From Candidatus Obscuribacterales bacterium (GTDB lineage: Bacteria; Cyanobacteriota; Vampirovibrionia; Obscuribacterales; Obscuribacteraceae): DNA of 64,000 bases. The stretch spans positions 372,001 to 436,000 of the forward strand of contig JARLHI010000003.1 of the NCBI GenBank assembly GCA_031292355.1, read 5' to 3'. This document shows positions 42,174 to 51,550 of the stretch, in pieces. Position 1 is the first letter of the stretch. The number at the start of each line of letters is the position of its first letter. The position numbers and the translations under genes were made by a program. The notes beneath the pieces were generated by a model. That model made no database searches, had not been told where the DNA came from, and saw only the letters and a list, made by a program, of their open reading frames with translations.

Positions 42174-43085
42174 CTACCTGCGTTTACTCAAGCCTAGCAA
42201 CTCGATAATCTTTGCCGGATCATCAAATTTGATCAAAGAACCATCATTGGCTGCTGGTGGCAAATACTCCCAGCTGTCGTAATCGACTGCAAAACTCCAA
42301 AGCTTATATTCACCAGTGAATTCATACTCGCTGAGTCTTCTATCAGTAAAAATAGGAATGCAATTGTTGGCCGGTCGATAATAAATTTCGCATTGCCCAA
42401 ATATGGCTACCGTTTTTATGCCCTGCTGCACTGCAATATGCATCAGTCCGGTATCTACCGAAACCACCGCCTTGCTACTGGAAATCAAATTGATCGCATT
42501 CTGCAAATCTGGCGTCGCGATGTGTTCAATTCCAAGGTCGACTAGTTCAGATATTTCTGGCGAAGCATCCGCATTTCCAAGCATAATCGTCTCTATGTTT
42601 TTGGTGCGCAGCTGACTAACTAGACTCTGCCAGAAAGTCGGCTTCATCTTTTTCGCTTTCATGGTTGTGCCTGGTATCACAATTACCTTCCCAGCTGCCC
42701 GAGAATCCAGTTCAAAAGCAAAGGGTTTAAGCTCCCTGGGGGTTGCCGCGATCCCCTTGTCGCGACATATGTCCTCAAGGATTTCTAGAATTTTGATATT
42801 TGGATAGCGAACTTTAAAATCCGCACTGAACCAATCATGCTCGCACTGCCAGGGATGATCGCGCAAATTGATGACCGTATCGCCATCTTTCATGGTCTGT
42901 TCAATTTCAAACTCATTAATCTCTCTTGCCGCGCCATCCAGTAATTTAGATAAACCAACCTGGCGCGGTCCGCGAGCGACGAAAACGACATCCTCGTTTG
43001 TGTTGCGGCAAAAGGACTCAAAAGTCGATTTGCAAACTACAACATCGCCGATGCCGCTTCCAAGAACCTTGAAGAAGACCGTCAT
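42174..43085 (-). CDS. Glycosyltransferase family 9 (heptosyltransferase-like)
   Basis: GT-B fold enzyme of the ADP-heptose:LPS heptosyltransferase family, 303 residues. The N-terminal LGSGIGDVVVCKSTFESFCR is the acceptor-side motif, and INLISSSKAVVSVDTGLMHIAVQQGIKTVAIFG is the donor-side signature. Motifs are slightly divergent, so the sugar may not be heptose. It may link functionally with the heptose-kinase-like gene at 6238. It lies 9 bases after the mutase gene. Confidence 0.82.
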   Translation of the reverse strand: MTVFFKVLGSGIGDVVVCKSTFESFCRNTNEDVVFVARGPRQVGLSKLLDGAAREINEFEIEQTMKDGDTVINLRDHPWQCEHDWFSADFKVRYPNIKILEILEDICRDKGIAATPRELKPFAFELDSRAAGKVIVIPGTTMKAKKMKPTFWQSLVSQLRTKNIETIMLGNADASPEISELVDLGIEHIATPDLQNAINLISSSKAVVSVDTGLMHIAVQQGIKTVAIFGQCEIYYRPANNCIPIFTDRRLSEYEFTGEYKLWSFAVDYDSWEYLPPAANDGSLIKFDDPAKIIELLGLSKRR

Positions 43086-43094
43086 AAAGTGAAA

Positions 43095-44723
43095 CTACAT
43101 TACCGCGTTTTCACGGTACGCGCCCCACACTTCACGCATGGCATCACAAATTTCACCCATGGTGGCATAAGCCTTAACTGCGTCTAGGAGCAATGGGAAA
43201 GTGTTTCCATCTGAGCGCATCACATCCTTGAGAGCGCTCAAGGTGCTTGCGACTTTTTCATTGTCGCGGCGAGCTTTGAGAGCCTTGATGCGGTTGACCT
43301 GTCTTTCTTGATACTCGCCGCCGATTTTGAGAATATCGATTTTCGGTCCTGGTGCTTCTTCTGTAAAACCAGTCAAACCAACGAAAGTTCTTTCGCCAGA
43401 ATCAAGTTTTTGTTGAAAACGATAAGCTGAATCAGACAGCTCTTTCATAAAGTAACCAGATTCGATACCAGCAATGACGCCACCGATTTCTTCAATCTTT
43501 TTGAAGTATTCGTTTGCGCCTTTCTCCATTTCGTTCGTCAGCCACTCTACGTAATAAGAGCCAGCCAAAGGATCGACAACATTAGCCACACCTGTTTCGT
43601 GAGCGATGATTTGCTGTGTTCTCAAGGCAATGTGAGCGGCTTTTTCCGTTGGCAAGCCCAGCACTTCGTCCATAGAATTAGTGTGTAGAGACTGTGTGCC
43701 ACCAAGAACTCCAGCCAGAGCTTCGATTGCAGTGCGGATAATATTGTTTTCTGGTTGTGGCGCAGTCAAACTACAACCAGCCGTCTGAGTATGGAAGCGA
43801 AGCTTTAGTGAACGCTCGTCTTTAGCACCATAGTGGTCGCGCATGCGCTTGGCCCAGATACGACGGGCAGCTCGGTATTTAGCGATTTCTTCGAAGAAAT
43901 CGATATGAGCATTAAAGAAGAAAGAAAGGCGTGGTACGAAATCGTCTAATTTCAAACCAACAGCAAGTCCAGCGTCAACATAAGCAAATCCGTCAGCCAG
44001 TGTGAATGCTAGTTCCTGTACGGCTGTCGCTCCGGCTTCGCGAATATGGTAGCCGCTGACCGAAATAGTGTTCCAACGTGGCACTTCTTTGGTGCAAAAC
44101 ACCATCATGTCTTGAATCAGTCTCAAACCAGCGCGCGGTGGAACAAGATAGGTCTTTTGAGCGATGTACTCTTTGAAAATGTCGTTTTGCAGGGTGCCAT
44201 TTAATAGCTTTAAGTCGACACCGCGATTTTGAGCATTAGCCAGAAACATGCAAAAGATGATGGCCGCTGGACCATTAATGGTCATGGAAGTGGAGATATC
44301 CTGCAAAGGAATATCGCGATAAAGAATTTCAACGTCCTCGAGACTATCGATGGCGACGCCGCAGACTCCGACTTCTCCATGAGACTTTGGATGATCTGAA
44401 TCGTAGCCCATCAAAGTTGGCAAATCGAAGGCAGTCGACAAGCCCGTTTGACCTTGGCTGAGCAAATATTTAAATCTGGCATTGGTTTCTTCAGGACCAC
44501 CAAAGCCTGCAAACTGGCGCATGGTCCAGAGTTTGCCGTTATACATATTGTGGTGAATACCACGGGTGTAAGGAAATTGACCGGGATCGGCTAGATCTTT
44601 GTCATAGCTCCAACCCTTCAAATCTTCAGCTGTATACACGCTTTTCAGAGGCAGCCCGGATATCGTTTCAATCACGGGTTCAGCTTTGGGCTGACGGGCT
44701 GGCTTAGATAGTTCTTTGACCAT
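43095..44723 (-). CDS. Methylmalonyl-CoA mutase large-subunit catalytic domain
   Basis: Adenosylcobalamin-dependent mutase of the propionyl-CoA/succinyl-CoA route. YTRGIHHNMYNGKLWTMRQF holds the substrate-binding Tyr, QTGLSTAFDLPTLMGYDSDH and GEVGVCGVAIDSLEDVE are family blocks, and FHTQTAGCSLTAPQPENNI and GGTQSLHTNSMDEVLGLPTE follow. At 542 residues it has the TIM barrel but no C-terminal B12-binding domain (no DxHxxG), so it belongs to the split type that needs a separate small subunit. That subunit and the chaperone MeaB are not in the window. Confidence 0.93.
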   Translation of the reverse strand: MVKELSKPARQPKAEPVIETISGLPLKSVYTAEDLKGWSYDKDLADPGQFPYTRGIHHNMYNGKLWTMRQFAGFGGPEETNARFKYLLSQGQTGLSTAFDLPTLMGYDSDHPKSHGEVGVCGVAIDSLEDVEILYRDIPLQDISTSMTINGPAAIIFCMFLANAQNRGVDLKLLNGTLQNDIFKEYIAQKTYLVPPRAGLRLIQDMMVFCTKEVPRWNTISVSGYHIREAGATAVQELAFTLADGFAYVDAGLAVGLKLDDFVPRLSFFFNAHIDFFEEIAKYRAARRIWAKRMRDHYGAKDERSLKLRFHTQTAGCSLTAPQPENNIIRTAIEALAGVLGGTQSLHTNSMDEVLGLPTEKAAHIALRTQQIIAHETGVANVVDPLAGSYYVEWLTNEMEKGANEYFKKIEEIGGVIAGIESGYFMKELSDSAYRFQQKLDSGERTFVGLTGFTEEAPGPKIDILKIGGEYQERQVNRIKALKARRDNEKVASTLSALKDVMRSDGNTFPLLLDAVKAYATMGEICDAMREVWGAYRENAVM

Positions 44724-44859
44724 TACAACTCCCTGGATTCACTGGGGCTCACCTAATTCAAGGAAAGTCCGATATGATCTTTACCTTGCCAGTTTACAAC
44801 ACACCTGGTCATCAGTAATGTTTTCATAATTACTTAGTCAGAATCAGAGGTAATGCATC

Positions 44860-46575
44860 ATGTCTGCCGCTCCGACCCAAACAAAAGGCGCCCTTCTGCT
44901 CGAAGAAATTTTCGCCAGTCAGAAGCCGATTAAGGTGAAGGCGCTACATGGCAGTGATTTGCACACAAAGGGCTGGGTTCAGGAAGCCGCGTTGCGGATG
45001 CTGCTCAACAACCTCGACCCCGACGTCGCCGAGAAACCAGACGAGCTCATTGTTTATGGCGGTCTGGGCAAAGCCGCACGCAACTGGGCTTGCTTTAAAG
45101 CAATTGTCAAGTCCCTCGTTGGTTTGGAGAATGATGAGACTTTATTAGTCCAATCGGGCAAACCTGTTGGCGTTTTCAAAAGTCACTCAAACGCTCCTCG
45201 GGTGTTAATTGCCAATTCTAATTTAGTTGGTGCCTGGGCCACATGGGAGCATTTTCGCGAATTAGACAAAAAAGGTCTCATGATGTACGGGCAAATGACT
45301 GCCGGCTCATGGATTTATATCGGCACACAGGGCATCTTGCAGGGTACTTATGAAACTTTTGCAGCCCTTGCAAAGAAACACTTCAACGGCACTCTCAAAG
45401 GCAAAATCGTTCTCACGGCCGGGCTTGGTGGCATGGGTGGTGCACAGCCTTTATCCATCACTATGAACGAAGGCGTCGCAATCTGCGTCGAAGTCGACCC
45501 CACAAGAATTCAAAGACGACTGGAAACTAAATACTGTGACGTCAAAGCCAAGAATTTAGAAGACGCAATTGCGCTTGCCACTGATGCAAAAAAACAGGGC
45601 AAGGCGCTTTCAATAGCGCTTGAAGGTAATGCTGCCGAAGTATTGCCAGAGCTATTCAAGCTTGGCTTTAACCCCGATGTCATGACGGACCAGACGTCAG
45701 CACACGATCCACTCAACGGTTATGTGCCTGCCGGCATGTCGTTTGAAAGGGCTCTTGCACTGCGCAAGGAAGATCCAGAAAAATGTCTCGAGCTAGCACA
45801 AAAATCAATAGTGAAGCACGTAGAAACTATGCTCGCCTTTCAAAAGCAGGGCACAATCACTTTTGACTACGGAAACAACATCCGTCAGGTCGCTCGCGAC
45901 CACGGTGTCAAAAACGCTTTTGATTTTCCAGGTTTTGTGCCTGCTTATATTCGACCACTATTTTGCCAAGGCAAAGGTCCCTTTAGATGGGCAGCCCTTT
46001 CTGGTGATCCCAAAGACATTGAAACCATCGATAATGCTATTATCGAGAATTTTGCACACGACGAGCACCTTTGTCGCTGGATCAAAATGGCTTCGGCACA
46101 GGTCAAATTCCAAGGACTGCCTGCGCGCATATGCTGGCTTGGCTACGGTGATCGCGCTAAACTCGGCTTGATTATAAACAAGCTGGTGGCAGATAAAAAA
46201 CTGAAAGCCCCTATCGTCATCGGCAGAGATCACCTCGATGCAGGCTCTGTTGCTTCGCCTAATCGCGAAACCGAGTCCATGAAAGATGGCTCAGACGCTG
46301 TTGCCGACTGGGTTTATCTCAACGCCATGATAAATGCCGTCAACGGGGCGAGCTGGGTATCATTGCATCATGGTGGTGGCGTCGGTATCGGTTATTCGTT
46401 GCACGCTGGTCAAGTAATTGTAGCCGACGGTACAGCAGAAGCCGCCGAGCGATTACAGCGCGTGTTGACGTCAGATCCTGGTATGGGCGTAATCAGACAC
46501 GTTGATGCCGGCTACGACGAAGCAATTGACTTTGCTAAAACCACAGACATTCGCATCCCCATGTGGGAAGTTTAG
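44860..46575 (+). CDS. hutU: Urocanate hydratase
   Basis: Second enzyme of histidine degradation, converting urocanate to imidazolone propionate with tightly bound NAD. Motifs include [73 protein letters not shown] and [20 protein letters not shown]. Length (571) is usual. AGAGG lies nine bases before the ATG. hutH, hutI and hutG are not adjacent. Confidence 0.95.
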   Translation: MSAAPTQTKGALLLEEIFASQKPIKVKALHGSDLHTKGWVQEAALRMLLNNLDPDVAEKPDELIVYGGLGKAARNWACFKAIVKSLVGLENDETLLVQSGKPVGVFKSHSNAPRVLIANSNLVGAWATWEHFRELDKKGLMMYGQMTAGSWIYIGTQGILQGTYETFAALAKKHFNGTLKGKIVLTAGLGGMGGAQPLSITMNEGVAICVEVDPTRIQRRLETKYCDVKAKNLEDAIALATDAKKQGKALSIALEGNAAEVLPELFKLGFNPDVMTDQTSAHDPLNGYVPAGMSFERALALRKEDPEKCLELAQKSIVKHVETMLAFQKQGTITFDYGNNIRQVARDHGVKNAFDFPGFVPAYIRPLFCQGKGPFRWAALSGDPKDIETIDNAIIENFAHDEHLCRWIKMASAQVKFQGLPARICWLGYGDRAKLGLIINKLVADKKLKAPIVIGRDHLDAGSVASPNRETESMKDGSDAVADWVYLNAMINAVNGASWVSLHHGGGVGIGYSLHAGQVIVADGTAEAAERLQRVLTSDPGMGVIRHVDAGYDEAIDFAKTTDIRIPMWEV

Positions 46576-46906
46576 CGCGTCTTCAAACTACCCACTTTCG
46601 CAAACGTCTCGGCAAGCCACAGCATTATTTAGGTGCTGGGCATTGCTGCAACATAGCCAGAGGAGGAAGTAAAGTGCCGCTATTGATGTTGTGGAAAGAA
46701 ATTTCAAAAAAATGTTTGCAATCTTTTCCAGATTGCAAATCGGCTGAAACGATCTAGCCATCAGCACCATCGACGATACTAGCCACCATGGTCCCAGACT
46801 CGGTACCACAATTTGCATGAAAGGTCTTTCATGATCGTCCAATATATCTTATACTGCAACGGTTAGACGGTAATCGTTACCCGAAACACCCCCCCAAAGA
46901 TATAGA
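46576..46906 (+). other. Intergenic region with possible 27-residue ORF and hairpin
   Basis: 331 bases between hutU and the aspartate-kinase-like gene. A strong AGAGGAGGAAG box at about 46659-46669 precedes a GTG at 46674 that opens a 27-codon frame to TAG 46755-46757 (VPLLMLWKEISKKCLQSFPD...). Inside it TTTGCAATC (46715-46723) and GATTGCAAA (46731-46739) form a perfect 9-bp hairpin. This could be a small protein, a leader peptide or a structured mRNA end. The rest shows nothing definite. Confidence 0.35.
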
Positions 46907-48145
46907 TTGGCGACACAGATGGGACGACTGATCCAAAAATTCGATGGTGGCTCTTTCAGCAATCCAGCTTATATCCGTATGGCTGCCGAGCAAATTGCAT
47001 CTGCCACCAGACAGGGTTATGAAGTGACATCTGTGGTCTCTCCTAGCAGTCAATCCTGTAGAGACTGGATGCAAATGGCCCGGGGGCTTAACAGTCAGCC
47101 AAATATGCGTGAATTAAATAACCTGCTTGAGGCCAATGAGCAAGTTGCAACCACAATGTTGTCTTTAGCCCTTGAATCACTGGGAGTAGCAGCGCGCTCT
47201 CTTCCCAGTTCAGCAATCGCCCGGCGTGGCGCAATTAGAAGCCAGAGCGATAACCTTGATATTGAACAACTCGAGCTTTGCATGGCCAGAGGCGAGGTAG
47301 GAATTGTGGGCGGCAGCACATCTGTACTGGATACAAAGTCCTTTGATAGCGGCTTACAAGATGACTCTGATTTACTGGCAGTCGCTCTCGCTTCAGCCCT
47401 TGATGCCGAACGATGCGAATGCTTTGTCGAAAACGATGGCATTTACACGGCTGATCCAAAAATTGTCTCAAACGCTAGAAAGCTGGCTTCGTTGAGTTAT
47501 GACGAAGCACTGGAGCTCTCTCATGCAGGCACGCCAATGATGTCTGCCGATGCTCTCGAATTTGCCGCCGATTCGCTTATGCCTTTGCGTATTCGCTCTG
47601 CCGATCAAACTGAAAACATCGGTACACTCGTTACTCACAGCTCCGAGACGCCACTTTACACCGTGGCTGCAATAGCCGTCGATGACAACATGGTCGCTGT
47701 TAATTTGACTATCGATATGAACCATGAAGAGGCGGACCCATTTGAGGGTGTTTCTCCAGTGTTTGCGAGATTTTCTGAGCTGGCCATTCCCACCGACATG
47801 CTCTTCATCATCGCCCGAGAAGATAAACCAATTAAAGAACTGGGCTTCGTCGTCAAAGAAAAGAATCTAGACCAGGTGTTGCGAATCATCGAGTCACACA
47901 GCAAACGTCTGGGTCAGCCTGCGCTGCACCTCGATCGCGGCTTGTCGCGCATCTCAATAGTTGGCAAAGCCCTGGCTTCACGCGCTGACGTCGTCAGCCT
48001 CATTTTTGAAAAGCTCAATGCCGCACAAATTCCCATCCGCCTTGTTGCTTCAGGAGATTTGCGCCTGAGCTTGCTGTTGCCCACAGAATTTGCCAGGCAG
48101 TCGATCCAAATAGTGCATCAAAACATAGACCTGACAGATATATAA
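46907..48145 (+). CDS. Divergent aspartate kinase-like protein
   Basis: Amino-acid kinase fold plus two ACT-like domains in the aspartokinase arrangement (412 aa). Recognisable blocks are ENDGIYTADPKIVSNARKLA and SYDEALELSHAGTPMMSADA. The N-terminal KFGGTS motif reads KFDGGS, and the GRGGSD box reads LQDDSD. The normally invariant FGGTS glycine and the SDTTA threonines are therefore altered. It may be catalytically weak or regulatory. The start is TTG 46907 or ATG 46919; neither has a clear ribosome site. Confidence 0.75.
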   Translation: MATQMGRLIQKFDGGSFSNPAYIRMAAEQIASATRQGYEVTSVVSPSSQSCRDWMQMARGLNSQPNMRELNNLLEANEQVATTMLSLALESLGVAARSLPSSAIARRGAIRSQSDNLDIEQLELCMARGEVGIVGGSTSVLDTKSFDSGLQDDSDLLAVALASALDAERCECFVENDGIYTADPKIVSNARKLASLSYDEALELSHAGTPMMSADALEFAADSLMPLRIRSADQTENIGTLVTHSSETPLYTVAAIAVDDNMVAVNLTIDMNHEEADPFEGVSPVFARFSELAIPTDMLFIIAREDKPIKELGFVVKEKNLDQVLRIIESHSKRLGQPALHLDRGLSRISIVGKALASRADVVSLIFEKLNAAQIPIRLVASGDLRLSLLLPTEFARQSIQIVHQNIDLTDI

Positions 48146-48236
48146 ATCGCCCTGTCATCATCAAGATCTTTTTTAAATGATCGGAACCAGCGGTCAGGTG
48201 GCGTATAGTATTGGTGTTTCCTCAAGAGATAGTGAT

Positions 48237-48587
48237 ATGACAGCACCTGATTTCGGCAACCTGTTCGACAAAGTCAAAAACGCTACAAAACAAGCTGGCG
48301 ATCAAGCATCTAAATTGGCGCGCATTGCTAAATTGAAAGCCAATGTTCTTTCCTTAAATTCAGAAAAAGAAAGACATCTAAAAACAATCGGCATCCGCGC
48401 AGTCATTTTGTTCAGCGACGAAAATTCTACTGACGGAGAAGAATTGAAGAACCGAGTGCGTGATGAATTGGCTCAAATTCATAGAATCAACGAGCGCATT
48501 CAAGAATTGAACGACCAAATCTCCGAAATGCAAGCAGGCGCGCCCGACGTCGATGTCACTGATGTCACAAAAGACACCAACGAATAG
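48237..48587 (+). CDS. Hypothetical coiled-coil protein, 116 aa
   Basis: The ATG at 48237 (MTAPDFGNLFDKVKNATKQA) is preferred over the frame's opening at 48177. The protein is almost all helical, with heptad-like stretches (LKANVLSLNSEKERHLKTIG and LAQIHRINERIQELNDQISE) and an acidic tail. The first 30 residues resemble an amphipathic helix. Function is unknown. Confidence 0.58.
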   Translation: MTAPDFGNLFDKVKNATKQAGDQASKLARIAKLKANVLSLNSEKERHLKTIGIRAVILFSDENSTDGEELKNRVRDELAQIHRINERIQELNDQISEMQAGAPDVDVTDVTKDTNE

Positions 48588-48620
48588 AACTTCAAATTCA
48601 AAAGTTTACTGAGAATAAAA

Positions 48621-49169
48621 ATGCAAAAAACAGCTTTGCTTGGTCTGCTTATTTTCATCGGCTCGACAACCACCTGTAAAGACGCCGTAGCCGACGCGAT
48701 TTCACCGCATGTTGACGGCAACAATCAACAGTATTCCGGAGAGCCAGTTAACGCCGCTTTCTTTGGTACCGGACCAGCTGCCTATTTGACCGAAGCTTCG
48801 CAACTGCGCTTTCAAGGTGCCGAAGATACTCGCAACGGCAAACCGGAACAGGCGATGCGCAAACTGGCCAAGGCCGTTCAGTTAGATCCAGGCGATCCTG
48901 ATGGTCACTTGCTTTATGCCCGTGCTCTCACAGCTAAAATCAAACTTTCCCCAGCAGACGCTTCTACTTTGCCGTTGGTCTATAAGGCGTTGGATGAATG
49001 GAAAATGCTTTGGCACCACGACGCAGATTCATTCGAACAGACTGAAGCTAAAAACGAAGCAAAGCGGATGACAAAAATCGCTAAAGCGATCATCAAGCAA
49101 GAGCACGTTAATCACGGCATTTCGCAAGAAGAAGCTCTCGCTACTGCCACTCATAGATCGCTGCAATAG
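48621..49169 (+). CDS. Secreted TPR-like protein, 182 aa
   Basis: The signal peptide (MQKTALLGLLIFIGSTTTCK, then DAVADA) may be cleaved after the Ala-rich stretch. At least one clear TPR pair follows (QLRFQGAEDTRNGKPEQAMR; KLAKAVQLDPGDPDGHLLYA). It belongs with the other small exported TPR proteins in this window (58431, 63449). It begins 33 bases after the coiled-coil gene. Confidence 0.65.
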   Translation: MQKTALLGLLIFIGSTTTCKDAVADAISPHVDGNNQQYSGEPVNAAFFGTGPAAYLTEASQLRFQGAEDTRNGKPEQAMRKLAKAVQLDPGDPDGHLLYARALTAKIKLSPADASTLPLVYKALDEWKMLWHHDADSFEQTEAKNEAKRMTKIAKAIIKQEHVNHGISQEEALATATHRSLQ

Positions 49170-49181
49170 CAATTCACTCAA

Positions 49182-49352
49182 TCAAGGCGTTGACGCTGCA
49201 TCTGTCTCATCGGTATGAGACAAAGAGACGATTTCAACTGCAATCTCCTTATCGGCCTGAGCTAGCGTCGCAACTGGCGACACTAAAGACAGTATCAAAA
49301 TTATCGATATCAGAATTGTTGATATCGCACAAACCTTCATTCTCAAAAACAT
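49182..49352 (-). CDS. Small secreted peptide, ~56 aa
   Basis: A clear signal peptide (VCAISTILISIILILSLVSP, then VATLAQA) is followed by only ~22 residues (DKEIAVEIVSLSHTDETDAA). The start is ATG 49352 or 49340. It lies just after the 398-residue membrane protein in the same direction. With so short a mature part it is a tentative call. Confidence 0.42.
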   Translation of the reverse strand: MFLRMKVCAISTILISIILILSLVSPVATLAQADKEIAVEIVSLSHTDETDAASTP

Positions 49353-49356
49353 GGAA

Positions 49357-50553
49357 TCAGGCACCTGGCGATCCTTTTAGGGAGTTCTGCAGTAGCGCCT
49401 TAGCCTGGGAATCATGCTTCCAAACAACAGCATCAACAAAATAATGATGCAAACTCAGACAAACAAAGGCGGCAAGCAAAAAGAAATTCCCATTCAAACC
49501 AGGCACGAAATGCTGTTGATCGAATAATACCGGCAAGTAATTGAAACTCAAAAAGCCAATTCCAATAAGACTGAGAGAAATTACCATGATGAATAATATA
49601 CGACTGCCCTTGATTTTAGGCAGCCTGGAATACATATTCGCGTCAAATCTCGCGTTTTCAATACGAAGTGCAAAAAATAGATATTGCGCGCCATGCGCAA
49701 GCGGCACTACCCAGGCTTGATAGCCAAAAGGTTGGTTGAATGGTTGCAGCCAGAGCCACACAGAAAGGACAGGCACCGATGCTGCCATCGGCGGCAATTT
49801 GCTTGTCTTCCTGTAAATGGGGACAACTATTTTTAGAATCAATAGAGCGCCAGTCGCAAAGAAAAAAACAATTGCAATTACACCAAAAACTTGAGGAAAT
49901 TGCACCGGGTGATAGACAAAATTGCTTGTATTAAAGAAGGCGAAGAACGTATAACCACTAAAGAGATTCATCGCCGCAAGCGCATAAAGATTCAGTCTCA
50001 GTAGCAACTTTTGCCGCGTGGATATTTTCAGACCTTCATCACTTCCACCTTGAAGCGCGACTCCATAAGCTTGCATGCAATAGTGCTGGACCGCCATAAT
50101 TGTCTGACAGATGAATAAATTTGCAAGTAAAAGTTGACCGCAGCTCCTGTATGAAGACCAGTGCAAATCGAAACCAAACGAACGCAAAGTATTGTCTGCA
50201 CTAGACACCCATGGTAGGACCGTAACAGGCTGACTCCAGGTCATTATGCAAACAAGAATGAGAGTTAGGAGGACTATCGGCGCTACCACAAGCGCTAAGA
50301 AATGGCGACGGATAAAATCAAAACCTTGCTGATAAGCACAGCGATAAGACCAGATAAAATGTGGATAGCTAAAGATCAATATAAAAGCAAAGAGAGCTGA
50401 CGTCAGCCACTGCAAAAACATTCGCGTAGAATCGAACATCAAGATCTGCGGCATTCGCAAAAAAACAAATAACGCCAGCAGAATCATGCTGGCGCCACCA
50501 AGCATCAAAAAAGCACATAGCTTCTCTATTAGCCCGCTTTTAAGGAAGAACAT
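49357..50553 (-). CDS. Polytopic membrane protein, 398 aa, unknown function
   Basis: About ten hydrophobic helices with short loops and several Trp/Tyr-rich stretches (for example FAFILIFSYPHFIWSYRCAY). No family recognised. It overlaps the end of the TadE-like gene by 14 bases, so it is translated with the TadE/TadG-like cluster and may be part of that surface system. Confidence 0.6.
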   Translation of the reverse strand: MFFLKSGLIEKLCAFLMLGGASMILLALFVFLRMPQILMFDSTRMFLQWLTSALFAFILIFSYPHFIWSYRCAYQQGFDFIRRHFLALVVAPIVLLTLILVCIMTWSQPVTVLPWVSSADNTLRSFGFDLHWSSYRSCGQLLLANLFICQTIMAVQHYCMQAYGVALQGGSDEGLKISTRQKLLLRLNLYALAAMNLFSGYTFFAFFNTSNFVYHPVQFPQVFGVIAIVFFFATGALLILKIVVPIYRKTSKLPPMAASVPVLSVWLWLQPFNQPFGYQAWVVPLAHGAQYLFFALRIENARFDANMYSRLPKIKGSRILFIMVISLSLIGIGFLSFNYLPVLFDQQHFVPGLNGNFFLLAAFVCLSLHHYFVDAVVWKHDSQAKALLQNSLKGSPGA

Positions 50554-51019
50554 ATTTGGTTTTTATGATTGGACTAGTGTAAGTCTGGCTGAAATTCATA
50601 TCGTTCGTCCAGGACGCACCGAAGAAATATAACGGCACAGGCATCTTCACTTTTACTGAGGTAGTCACCTGCACATAGGGTGTTTCACCTGCTGGTGGAG
50701 TACCACCGTAATCATGATAATTGAGTAAAGTCAGAGCAATTGGACTGATAAAGACTCCATCCGTTTTGTGATTTTTAATTGACGCCGTGGCGAAAATCAT
50801 CGCTTGCGAAGCACTGGTTTGTTGCGCCGCCGCCCTGACCACATCGGTGCAAGCCTTGTCGTTGACCGAAAATGCAAAAATTAAAAGCGAAATATCGAGA
50901 GCTAAAGCCGCCATGATAATGACGAGAAATGAAGAGGCAGCTACTTCAGCAAAACTCATCGCACTTTGGCTGCGAGCCGTTCTATATTTGAATCTTGACT
51001 GACATTGGCGCCTGAGCAT
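50540..51019 (-). CDS. TadE-like pilus-assembly protein
   Basis: A short basic leader is followed by SQSAMSFAEVAASSFLVIIM, then AALALDISLLIFAFSV: one helix preceded by a Glu-containing processing-type sequence, as in TadE pseudopilins. The ~110-residue exported part is beta-rich. The ATG directly follows the stop of the next TadE-like gene, indicating translational coupling. Confidence 0.7.
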   Translation of the reverse strand: MLRRQCQSRFKYRTARSQSAMSFAEVAASSFLVIIMAALALDISLLIFAFSVNDKACTDVVRAAAQQTSASQAMIFATASIKNHKTDGVFISPIALTLLNYHDYGGTPPAGETPYVQVTTSVKVKMPVPLYFFGASWTNDMNFSQTYTSPIIKTKYVLP

Positions 51020-51550
51020 TTATTTGTTCAGTCCTTGTGGTACTTCAGCTGTATATTGCGAGTGAACAGTTACCGGAATAGGTGCGTTTAACCCTGGCAC
51101 ACTGCCGAACCAAGATTGCCCGAAGGAAATTAAGGGGTCAATTTGTCCATTCAGTTCTACCTGGATATCATAAATATTGCGTGAAGTATCGACGGCATTC
51201 ACGAGAGGTACGCGACTCAACGATTTGGAAGTGGTGCCTGCATAAACGTCAGTTTGCAAAATATAGACATTGACCGGTGGGACAATTGTAATTCCAGAAA
51301 ATGAAGAACTTGCAAGCGTGGCCCAGCTCGTAGCAGTGTTGCAAGCGGATTTGCCAACAGCCGAATCGACAACAAAGGTCTGGCATTGAGCGGCGTGCAA
51401 AGCAGCTTCGCGACAAGCATTCCAAAAAAATCCAAAGCGAATTGTCTCAGTCGCTAAAATCAAAAGAGAAAAGCACAACATAATGATAATCCATAACGCG
51501 AGTGGCATTTCGGCAAGCGTGGTACCAGATGCGAGGCGCTGCTTGGTCAT
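51020..51550 (-). CDS. TadE-like pilus-assembly protein
   Basis: The N-terminal GTTLAEMPLALWIIIMLCFS, then LLILATETIRFGFFWNACRE, is the TadE pattern of a Glu followed by one helix. The exported part has two cysteines (AAQCQTFV and GKSACNTAT) and is otherwise beta-like. The ATG at 51550 overlaps the TadG-like stop (ATGA). With the neighbouring gene it makes a tandem TadE-like pair. Confidence 0.7.
   Translation of the reverse strand: MTKQRLASGTTLAEMPLALWIIIMLCFSLLILATETIRFGFFWNACREAALHAAQCQTFVVDSAVGKSACNTATSWATLASSSFSGITIVPPVNVYILQTDVYAGTTSKSLSRVPLVNAVDTSRNIYDIQVELNGQIDPLISFGQSWFGSVPGLNAPIPVTVHSQYTAEVPQGLNK

Noticed and set aside
44724-44859. Possible cobalamin riboswitch upstream of the methylmalonyl-CoA mutase gene
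   Set aside because: The gap is short and lacks a B12-box; the enzyme uses B12 but the leader shows no such structure.
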